From NCBI GenBank assembly GCA_029948255.1, contig JALIZF010001413.1:1-64000 (forward strand): a stretch of 64,000 nucleotides of DNA, read 5' to 3'. The translations under genes were made by a program, and so were the position numbers. The notes under the pieces are model-generated. The model was not told the origin of the DNA, searched no databases, and saw nothing but the letters and a program-made list of their open reading frames with translations. Shown one piece after another: positions 24,701 through 36,700 of the stretch. The DNA is from Telmatactis stephensoni. Its lineage: Eukaryota > Cnidaria > Anthozoa > Actiniaria > Isophelliidae. Each line of letters starts with the position of its first letter. Position 1 is the stretch's first letter.

Positions 24701-27700
24701 CCAGACTGTCAAAAAAGGACATCCATGCCACATTAGCATCACTAGTGTTTGTTAGTAAACATGGAATCGCTTTGTTGTGCAACCGCTTGACTGTATCGCC
24801 CGTTCTTTTGCCAGAGTTTATGGAGGAAACTGGATCCAGGCCCTCACTCAATATGGTGACGGCTCTATATCGCTCCAAACACGATATAAAAAAACTGCTC
24901 GGGCCGATAACTATTCTCCTGTCTCAGATATTCCTTTGACAGTCTATGTATCTGGTGGCAGCTCAACAAGCATTAAAATTCCTGTTTATGATCCGGATGG
25001 TGATATTGTGAGATGTCGTCAGGCAAGCGGCCAGGAATGTAATGGCTTCTGCACTTACTGGCCACGTGGAACAATTGATGAGGTAAGCAATGCAATATTT
25101 CTGGTTTCGACACAAAAACAATTACACAACCCTTATCCTTGTACTTTTTGAAGCGGGGGATCAGCCCGCGTCATCATCATGATCAAAATCTGCAATCTGG
25201 TACCTTTTAGGGCGTCTAAGACTTCAGTGGACTACCAGAGACATAGCTAGTACCTTTTAGGGACTGTTTTGGGGTAAATAAACTACCTAAAATAAGCATC
25301 AAAGGGACGATCTCGACGATCTGAATTGAATCTTTAAAGCACATCGATAACAGTGTTTCATTACTTTAATTCTTTATTATTGTTTTTCAATGGTACCATT
25401 TAGGGGCAGAAATCAATTGTTGCCACTTCCACTCAGGTAGCTTTTAGGGGTCATTTTCAACATTTCCGACGAGCATGTCCGTCCTCTTATATATAGGAGT
25501 TCCCTCAGGGACCTTTGGTAGTAAAGTCATTTTCTTTAACAGGCCAACTGCATGATAAGTTACGATGGACATGGATCTTCCGGAGAACTTTATCCAATTT
25601 ATTTGAAGCTGGAAGATTATGCTCCAGGAACAACAAATTTTGACCCATCAAACAGCTATGGAAGTGTTGATTTGCAGTTTGTTATTCGTATCTCCAGTCA
25701 AAATGTTGGAGGTAAATACGTTGTATTTGTACAATCTAACTTTCCTTTGCATATATCCTACAGCTTATGGCTATAAAACGGCATAGCAGAAAAAAATACA
25801 TAGTTAAGCGCTGCATTTGTGCTACCGTTGCTAAAAACCTGTGACAAAACCTTGTTAAATTTAAATTACACTAGACCTTCTGGGAGAAATTTTGGCAAGG
25901 ATATATTATCTGCTGATCAAAATGCCATCTCCACCAAAGTCCAGGGCATTATATCTCTGAGCTGCATTCACCAATTTGTGGTGCCATTTGTCTTCTTCTT
26001 CTTCTTCTTCTTCTTATTTTATTTTTTGTTTGTTTGTTTGTTTGTTTCTTTTTTTACCCTAAAAGGGCTTGTATATGTTGTGGTTTAAATTAATGTTCTA
26101 CTGGTTTAAAATTTTATAGCTGAAACCGCTCCAGAACTAACCTAAACTCATAACTCACCTACCATACAACCCTAAACCTATAACCTTTAAACAACCTTTA
26201 GAAAACCAGTTGAGAAATTAAACCACAGCATTGAGCTTCATAGGCCATTTTCAGGACCTGGTCACGTGACACGTCATCAAAATATCAACTCTAATGACAT
26301 AATGGTTGACATGTTCAGAAAGAGCATCTTTAGATTAGCAGTTTGAGCGTTTTTGGAGAAGATGTATGATTTTTGAAAATAGCCCTTTTTTACAAGCCAT
26401 AGCCTGCGTAGCTGGCAGTTTAAGGGGGAGGGGAGGGGGAAAGAAAGGAGAAGGGAGAGGAGAAACCGCCTGCCCGAAGACTAGTATTTTTCAGATCTGG
26501 TCACCTTCGACGCTTTATTTAGATCACGAAGACGAATTTTCCTTAAAAAATTGCCCTATTGTAAAATCAAACACTTATATCAATGAAATATTTATGTTTT
26601 CAATTTGAGTTCGGGGATAAATTGAACACTAAAAATCTAGAATTAAATTTAATTTCGTTTTAACGGCTTGTAAAGTTGGAATTTGATCTCTGCTATCTGA
26701 ATCCATCAAGGAAATCCATTGAAAATGACCATAAACATCATAGCCAATGCAAAAGACACCAAGGAAAAGTTACCATGTATATATTCTTTGTATTTTGATG
26801 AGGAAGATGCGATTTCTCTAATATTTGTAGCAATTTTGCTCATGGCTGGGATTTGCTGCTGTCTTCTTGCTGTCAACATGCAGTCCGTTAATAATAAGAT
26901 AAATCAATTTTCGACCAATCAGAATCAGATGTATCGATTCTCGACCAATCAGAATACTCCGTCCTCCAGCTGCCGGGAACATCTCAAAAACACATAGTCT
27001 TCAGGCAGGCGGTTTCTCTTCTCCTCCTCCTCTAATTTGAAGGTGCTGTTTCTGTTACTGTCCATTTTGTTACAACGTTCCTCTTTCAATGACAGCTCGA
27101 ATTCGTCTTCAAAGTGGATCGAGTCAGTCCTCAGGCCGTCTAGAAGTCTTCCACAACAATCAATGGGGTACCGTCTGTGATGACAGTTGGGACATGCAGG
27201 ATTCTCGGGTGGCGTGTCGTCAGCTTGGTTTTGAGACTGCTGTGACATACTCCAGCCGTAATTCGGGTGCAACAGGTTCAATAATGCTTGATGACTTGCA
27301 ATGCACTGGTAACGAGAGTATGATTTATCAGTGCACACATAATGGATGGGAGACGCATGACTGTAGTCACAGCAAAGATGTTCATTTGGAATGCAAAGGT
27401 AAATTAATATGTGTGCTGTGCAGTAAAAGGGAAAGCAGTATCGAATAATTTTCTTTGTTCCTCTTTGATTTAACAGCACGTATTGCAATCTAAATTACAT
27501 TAAATTCAAATATTCATCTGGATATTTGCACTGGTAATTGTCTTTGCAAGAGAAACGTCACGTCATTTTTTAAATCTCAGAAAATTGTTGGAAAGTATTC
27601 AAATTCTTACTAAACTGAATCCTTTATCTACATATAGATGAAAAAATAGAGGTTGTTGTTTTTTTCTTTTTTTTTGCATTTACTTGGGATACTTGTTTGT

Positions 27701-30700
27701 TCCTAGATATGCTGTAATACAGGCTGATGTAGTCAAGATTCCGACCCCAACCCTCTCCTTTCTCACTCCCCAGACGCGCCGTTTTAGTGTCAGGATGTAA
27801 GGCTACAACGCATCCATATATTCCAGCAAAAATGTTCTCATTAAAATTCGTTGACATTTACCCCCCTTCTATCCTATTTCTCTTTAGGTCGTTAGTATAT
27901 GCTAGTTCTATTAAGTTTTCTTTTTCTTATTATTGTTTCAGTGTCTGATAACTGTAATAGCAATCCATGCATTAATGGAGGGACATGTGTTAATGCAAAC
28001 GTAAATGGATACAGATGTTTCTGTGCTAATGGTTATCCTGGACGAAATTGTGAGACGGCAGGCAAGTAGAATGTCTAGGGGTTTATTTCATCATTTTGCT
28101 GAGTTTCAATAACTCACCTCAGAAACAAAAAGTTAAGACATGGTAGCCATATTTGATAAACGGAGAATAGATGCTACTGAGAAATCTTTTCTTGAAGTTG
28201 TTCCCAGGTGGCTGCCGTAACTCACCAAGCACTAATGTGCAAAATTTAATACTTTTTAGCCAAAAATAAAGTATCTTGATTTTCACATGATCGCCACGAT
28301 CGCAAAAAAACTGTGTTCAGCGATCATATGAGAACCACACTTGCTAGCGATTGCAATCACAGAGATAGATATCAGTCTTCCATCTCGAATCGTTTTCAGA
28401 TGATATCGCTGATCACAGTTTGATTGCAGCGATTGCAGTGATCACATTGAGTACCGTATTAAAAGTAAATGAATATATAAACGATTGATTTTTATTAAAA
28501 ACAACAACAAAATAAATCCCTGAACTGTTCTTTCTTCAACTTTTTTAACTTAGGGATTGGATCAATGTCAGCTTTCTTCTTAAAAATTTGATTTTCAGTA
28601 AGGTTTTATAATGAGTTAAAAGCGAAAACAAAATATGGCAATTTAAATAGTAACATTAGAAAAACCCTGTGTAGAATACTCATTTTTTACCACAACTTGT
28701 AATATTCTCGCTTTCTGATTGGTCGAGAACCGTGGTAAATAGGAGTACATATCATGGATCTGATGGCGTCATCTGTCACGCAAAGCAGCAAAGTCAAACT
28801 TTCTGAAGCCGTTTTTTTGAAAAAAGCAGACAATATTTTTCATTTTTGATTAAGTAGAATGACTACACTGAAAATCGAAAGTTTAATTGTTTTAGTCAAA
28901 AAAAGAATCGATAACATTAACAGAGCCAGATGAAAATTTACAAAATTTCGCGCGACGTTCGGCATACACAGAGATGTTGGTGTTGAAACAACTCCCAAAA
29001 ATGCCACTTTTACTAGGTACGTTTCATTTCTTGCAAACTTTAAGTAAGCGATATTACGTTAACTGTCAAACCAGTCACCAACATTTACAAACTATTAAGT
29101 TTAATTTGACTGTTTTGTCATTCTTGTCAAAGTTAAACTGATAAATTGCAGGAATTTTCTCTTTTTTACTTGAAACGTCACGGATAATTACAATAACAGT
29201 TGACAAAACTCTTTTTTTGTAAAGAAAAATGGCTTTTTTCATTCAAAAAAGGCTAAAAACAAAACATTGTTAAAGACTTTAAAATGTACACTCACCATCG
29301 GTCTGATGAAATCGCCACGCCGGCTTTTCACACGGCCGGCAGTGTTTTGCCTCTGATAAACCACAAGAAAAGAGCAATCTCCTAGATCTTGCACAAATAA
29401 AACATTATTTTTAGGTCTCGAATCGAGTATCTTTTAGCATTACTAATCAAAAACTTTACAAAACATTACGAGGAAAAGTAAAACTTACAGTTTTCAAAGC
29501 GGCGAAGGTGACCAAAACTCTCAAAAGTGGATTCCATCAAAACAGCCACGAAGATAGTTGTAATATTGACTCATGATATGTACTACATCAGAGTACTTGT
29601 TTTCCAGAAAGTGTTTGACAGTATTCATAAAGAAGGGTCTCAAAATAATTGTAAAACTTTGCAAAATTCTGGCAGCTTTGTCAGACTGACAGGACTCCAT
29701 CTCCGCACAGCTGTGTTTTTAGTCACGTTTTGGTCATGTCACGAAATGCAGTCACGTTTTAAATTCAAATGCTGTTTTTGTGGTAAAAAACAAATTTACG
29801 ATGGAAAGCCATGGTATGTACTCTTATTCACCACGATATTACGTCAACACATGTACATGGTCAAAATTTGTTATGGACTCACTCGGCTACGCCTCGTGAA
29901 TCCATAACATTTTGACCATGTGTGACGTAATATTGTGGTGAATAAGAGTACATACCACGGCTTTCCATCGTAAATTTGTTAAATCTCATTAAATATTCGC
30001 ATAATTAATTTGTATATAAATAGACACGCACCATAAATAAAGTTAGCCTTATTAGTTGTATCTGATGGATGACAGATCACTACATTTTGGCGACGAGGAT
30101 TTCAAGAGAATTGACGAAGAAATTCTAACCTAGAAGATTTAGAAGACCCAAGGCGACTAGAAAAAGAAATTATAAGAAGAAATCAGAGGAAAAATTCATC
30201 GAAAATGTGATTTAAAGATGTCAGAAGAAGCCGGAGCCAGAGAAATTAGAGTATTTACCGCTTCGAAGACGCTCAAAATCGAAAAATTCAAGATTCCAGA
30301 GAATAGAATTGAACTTGGCAGAGTTTGGGAAGAGTGGATAGAGGATTTTGAGGAGGAGACCGCTTATCTCGGAATAAAAGACGTAGAAGACAAGGTAAGC
30401 GCTTTGAAAATTTATGGTGGACAGGAGATTAAAAAACTTGTTCGTAATTTCCTGACATTACAGAAGAAGAAGGGGATGATGACTACACAAAGTTGAAAAG
30501 AAAGTTAGATACTTATTTCATACCCAAGAAGAACAAACATCATGCTAGATATATATTCAGTAAAGAAATAATGACGCCCGGTGAAAGCATTGTGCGATAC
30601 GCAGCTAGAGTGAGGATGAGAAAGCGAAGGAATGTGAATTTGGCGCGGTATTTGACGATAGAATACTTGGACATTTGATCCAAACAGTTAAAAACGAAGA

Positions 30701-33700
30701 TTTAGTCAAGGAATCGATCAGAAAAGGATGGAATCTAGAGAAGTTTATCGAGGAGGCAAGTCAGCGAGAGAATTAAATGAACAAGTTAGAGATATGAAGG
30801 ACGAGCACAAGATTGCAAAAGTTCATCGACAAGTACAGACACGACAACGGTTCTGGAAGGACGGAAAACCCAAACACCAACAAAGACATAATAACCAGCA
30901 TCATCATAACCAACAAGAAAAAAGGCAACTAAACAAGCCACAAAGCACATCAGTAGCTTACAAGTACTGTGGGACCACCGGAACGCACAAACCTGGACAA
31001 AACTGTCCGGCATATATATGGGAAGCAATGTTTGAAATGTGGGAAATACAACCATTTTGCAAGATGTTGTAACAGCAACCAGGATCAAAGTCGTGACGAG
31101 AAAAGACAAGGACATCCAAAAGATTCAACAAAGAAGAAACCTTACCGACATGTGAAGAAAGCAACACAAGATGATGAAACATCAGATAGTGATTCAGATG
31201 ATGATTTCCTTCAATTAGCAGCTAGACATGTGGATCACCGAGCTAAAACTGTACGATCAGCCAAGTCTTTGAAGAACACTGTACCTATACGTATAGCAGA
31301 CATTGACGCACATATGGAACCAGATAGTGGAGCAAGTGTAAACATTATGGATGAATACCAGTTTAGAGCACTTAAACACAGATCAGAGGAAATTCAAGAA
31401 CTTGTCCAATCAACAGTTAAAACATTGCACAGTGAGCTTGATGTGAAAGGTGAATTCCCAGTCAAACTACGAAACAACAACCGAGGAATAAAGACAAAGT
31501 TCATCGTAATCAAAGATAAAATGGACTCTCCACCACTTCTTTGAAAGGAAACATTAACAGATCTAGGAATGCTCAAGAATGACCCCGAAGGAACATTGAA
31601 AGAACCAATTGAAATCATCTTAAAATCAATTCAGTTAAGTCTACAACAAGTCAAGTTGATACATTGTTAACAGAGTTTGCTTCCGTATTTGAAGGAATTG
31701 GATGTTTCAAGGATAAAACCACTGGAGAGGATATAGAAGTCAGATTAGAAATGGATCCAAATATTTCAGCACAATGCAGAAATTAGCCAAAAGAATAGTG
31801 AAAGGAGATTGGGAGAATTAGAAGTACAGGAAAGACAGAGGCATCGAGCCATATCTACATGTGAAACAAGAGTTATCTATTGTAGAGGGTCTTATCTTCA
31901 GAGAAGAGAGAATAGTATTACCAGAGAAGTTGCAAAGAAAAGTAGTCAAGTTAGGACACATGCAGCTTAGGACACCTGGGCAAGACAAAGACAAAGAGAA
32001 TGCTGAGAGATAAGTATTGGTTTCCTTATATGAACAGTATAATAGACAGTGCAATCGACCAATAGACCATGGAGGACCATACCCAGATGGCCATTATAAC
32101 CTAGTTGTTATTGATAAAAGAACAAGATATCCAGTTGTTGAACAGGTGCCATCAACCAATTTCCAAGTGAACAAAGAAAGATTAATAATGGTAATAGAAC
32201 TGAGTGGAGTGCAATTTGGGCTGAAATCACAAGAGTGATTACAAAATTGCACGACCGCGTAGCGGGAGTGCAATTTGTTAATCACGAGTGTGATTTCAGC
32301 TCAAAATTGCACGACACGAAGTTCTATTACCAATTAATCATATTCATTTTGAAATCTTATAAGATTTAAAACATAGTATTTGTAGGGAATTTTCAAATAT
32401 TTTTGGTTTGGAGAGTTGTTCTTATATTTTTTATTAAGAACTTGAATACATCTCATCAAATTATGTACTATAAACTTATACACTTTGATTCTATAATTCT
32501 TTGAAGCCATTTGAATGTTGTAAATATGGCGTTTCCATAACAACGCTGTCAAAATTGTCAAAATGTCAAGTAGAAGCTGCTTAGACCATAATACTTATAA
32601 ATTACAAGCAAAATGCGTTTGAATGAAGTATATCAAGTCTAAAATTCAAAGTTCTAGTTCTCTTTTTTCGTCATCGGAGTCAAAGATCACTCTTCTTCGT
32701 CTCTTGTGCACTTGAGGACTGCGTGGAAGAGCATTTGTCATCTCAGCATTGTAAATATTGAATGTACAAGTGCGAATAATTGAATGCTGGTGCTGTGCCC
32801 GATTGATGACAACTTGTGTTTTAAAACTGCCGTTTGACTAGATCTTAATTGATTCTGAGGCATGCTTGGAAAACTTGCTTGGAAGCTGCTCTGAAATGGC
32901 AAAGTGGTTTGAAGACGATCTTCTAACAACTGTGGTTTTGATGTTTGCTGTGCAACCGGCTAGTGCTTGGCCGTGAAAGAGATGATTATTACACGTGCTT
33001 TGTGCAGACAGCTCTGAGCTCGAGTTGGATAAAGATTTCGTGTTGGAGGTATTAAAACCACTGATGATATGGGATATTTTCCAGTCTTTCGTCTTCATCC
33101 ACTTCGTCGTAGTCATCAAGAGACGATTCTCTAGCATGCCCGGTGATTTCCTTTATAACATGCCGTGACTGACCTGATTTCTTAAGCTTTTGTACTAGGG
33201 TCTTTCTCATTGAGTGATTGGTAAGCTTCTTATCTGTACACAAGAATTGAGCTATGGACTTCATCAGGTTACCGATACTATTCTCCCCCATTCTGATTTT
33301 TCCGTACCAGATATCTGGACATTTGGGGCGATTAATGATAGAGAGATACAACGGCCCGCTGTCCTTCATGCCTTCTGGTCTTTTTGAAAGCCACAACTTA
33401 AACAAACGTACTGGGTCTCTCTCACCGGCATCAGTACTGTACATGACTTGGGGTGTCTTACGGTGGCGAATTCGCAGACCTCCACTTCGTGTTTTGGTTG
33501 GACTTTCGCTGAACTCGACGCTTTCACTTCCATCTTGATGAGAGATTATGACGAAGTCCTCTACGTAGCTGTCATAGTGCTCCTGTCTTCCTCGAAGACC
33601 CAACTGCTCGGTCAGCATTTTGAAGTTTGTTTGGGTAAGAGACTCTCCCGTGTGACTGCCAAGTTGTCCACTTTTCCACAGTTGTTCTTCGTCGTCATTG

Positions 33701-36700
33701 TTTAACGGCTTGGCTTTGTTTGGACGTTTTTCCTTTACCTTGTTGGCGTAAAGTAACTGCTACGGCGTTTAGCGTTTCCCTCGAGTTATGAAACTCTCGA
33801 GATCTCATGATGCTACAAGGATAGTTGTTGTCCTTGAGATAGCGTTCAATTGAGGCTTGCATCACTCTAAGGGATTCTGGCTCATAGTCGTCACCGTTTT
33901 GCTTTTTTACCTCTGCATAAAACTTTGTCAAAAGTTTGTCAAGTTCTGCTGGAGGGAGTGTTTCAATCTTCATGGTGAAGTTTCGTGATTGACACCATTT
34001 TTCCACCACAGTCATCCAAGTTTTTGTGGTACGTTTTGTATTTTTATTCGCTGTAGTGGCTTTTATTTCTTCAATGACATCATCTGGTACTACAGGAAAT
34101 CTTGACTGGTCAATGGGCTTTTCATTACTTAAAGTACTTGAAACAGCGTTTTCACTGCTATTGGAAACAGTTTCCTGTGTCTTCGTAGATTCTTCAGTCA
34201 ACTCTTGCTCAGGATCGGTGTTTAAAGTTGAAAAATCGAAGTTCCAACAGACCTCTGACATTATCTGGTCATCTTCCTCCAACAAAAATTGTAAGTCACA
34301 AAATTCATCCATATTTACTGCTCATTTCTTGTTTGAAAAAGGGAAAAAATGGCTGCCATGTTTTTTTGCTTTTCTCCCCTTACCCAAAAATTTAGCTTCA
34401 AATCCTGTTATTTGATTGGTTGATTTTCTTGAAATCTGCTATGTGATTGGCAGACAAAATGATGCTATTCAGTTAATGATTCAAAATAGTGCGATTAATA
34501 CTTAAATCTATATATATTATATATATATATATGGCTGTCCTTCGTTATCGAAGACGACAGTCTTGAGTTGAGTTATTTTGGACAGGATCTTATATGGGCT
34601 TTGAGACCCGCAAGGGATCTGCAAGATCGTTGACAGCCGCTGCACTGGAAAGAGCCTGACACAGCTACTGTGTGACGGCGGTCATGTGCACGTTGGTATT
34701 CTTCCTGACGAATATCTTCTATGGCTGCTGAGGCTTTCTTTAGTAGTCCACGCCATTTGACTTTCTGGAGAGCATCCTCTTCCCAGGTATCGTGTGAAAT
34801 ACCTGATCTCTTCATGTGGCGCTTTAAAACATCTTTGTACCGCAGCTTTTGTCCTCCTTGGCTTCTTTTGCCTTGTTGTAGTTCTGAATAAAACACAGAT
34901 TTTGGCAGTCTACTGTTGGGCATTCGACATACATGCCCAGCCCAACGAAGCTGTGATACAGTGATAAGAGCTTCAACACTGACTGTATCTGCACGTCGCA
35001 GTACCTCAATATCTGGTATGCGATCTTGCCATTTGATCTTGAGGATGGAGCGCAGATGGCGAAGCTGAACTCTTGTCAGGGCCTTGATGTGTCTACGGTA
35101 AAGAGTCACACACTCCATAGAGTAGAGCAGGCAGGGGACGACTGCAACTGAGTAAACCTTCACTTTAGTTTTTGTGCTGATGTCGTGAGAGCTCCAGAGT
35201 CTCCTTTGCAGCGCGCCATATGCCTTTGATGCAGATAGAATCCTTCTTTCCACTTCCAAATCAGAGGAGTTTGTATTGGTGACGGTACTGCCCAGGTAGG
35301 TAAAAGACTCTGTTGTCTTCAGTGGCTTATCGTGGACTGTAATCATCTCTGGTAACACAGTGGACCTTGTAGGAGGTTGATAGAGTACCTCGGTTTTGGA
35401 GATGTTAATTTTCAATCCAAACATATCAGCTGCAGAGGAGAAACGATCCACAATCTCCTGCATATCAGCTGGATTATTGGCCACAAGAGCCGAGTCGTCA
35501 GCATAGAGCAGTTCCCTGACACACAACTCCTGTGTTTTAGTGTGGGCGCGTAGTCGGGCAAGGTTGAAAAGATTGCCATCTGTTCTTGTGCGGATAAACA
35601 CACCCTTGTTTAGCCCTTCATTCATAGTATCCAGCACAGCTGTGAGGTAGAGAGAGAAAAGAGTTGGTGCCAATACACATCCTTGCTTCACACCATGGTT
35701 AACCAAAAAGGCATCACTGGATTCACCGCCGATTGAGACTTGTGCCTTCATTCCATCATGGAACTGTTTGATGATATTAACAAGCTTGTCAGGGCATCCA
35801 TAGACTTCAAGGACCTTCCATAGGGTTGTGCGGTTCACAGTATCGAAAGCCTTTGTGAAATCAACAAAGACTACATATAATGGCTGATGTTGCTCTGCTG
35901 CTTTCTCTTGTAGCTGCCGCAGGGTGAATATCATATCGGAGGTGGAACGACCACTCCGAAATCCACATTGAGATTCAGGGAGAACTTCTTCTGCAATGAT
36001 TTTCAATCTATTCAACACAATCTTGGCAAGAAGTTTGCCAGCTGAAGCCAACAATGATATACCTCGGTGGTTTCCGCACTCAGCGCGGTCACCCTTTTTC
36101 TTGTAGATGGTAATAATCAAAGCAGGGCAGTGGCTAGACTTTGCTTGGAGCCAGTCTAGAATGGAGAAGTAAGGCGACTCCTTCCCTCCACTAGTCTGAG
36201 GGTTCACCTTGGGCAAGTGATAGTACCCTCCAGCCTTCCTACCTAGGGTTACAGGTTCAGACATCGGCAGCAGGGTGTCCGATGGTGTAAACGGCAGATG
36301 AGCTTACCGGCCAATGGCGTGAAATACTTAAATCGCACACTTTTTAACCAATCAGATTGCAGAATTTGTGAGTGATTTCAAAATGGATATGATTAAAGCA
36401 TGTATTTGCAACTGGTATTTCACCTTATGAGGCTATGAGAGGAGCAACAGTAAGGATCAAGCTTGATTACAAACTTCCCGAAAGAGAGTCACCTACATCT
36501 AAAGATGAAAAAATGAATGAAAATGATGCAAAGTACAAACAGAAAATGAAGTCTCAGAGAGAAATTGGTATTATGAGTCAAATCAGAACACAGTGGAATA
36601 GATTCAGAAAATTTAGGGTCCAAATCAGTACCATCATTTCTGTTTTGGCTCATCTTTTGCCATACAGCCCAATGGTGGTCATATCAGCCCTTATTATTTT

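Larger units (their letters stand above)
32185..36391 (-). mobile_element. Crypton copy 2, complete element inside gypsy integrase
   Basis: ATTA at 32181-32184 and 36392-36395 flank it. Removing the insert with one ATTA restores a continuous gypsy reading (codons for ERL then KHVFAT), so both ends are defined. Contents in element orientation (minus): 5' end with AATCTGATTGGTT, recombinase gene (34312 to 32838), about 0.5 kb of 3' sequence, 142-bp hairpin at the extreme 3' end. A LINE with target duplication (34509-36322) split it later; without that, the element is about 2.38 kb. Confidence 0.75.

Noticed and set aside
26719..26997. 92-codon frame with a hydrophobic segment
   Set aside because: Overlaps the CCAATCAGA-bearing repeat arms, has no splice link to the gene and no homology I recognise.
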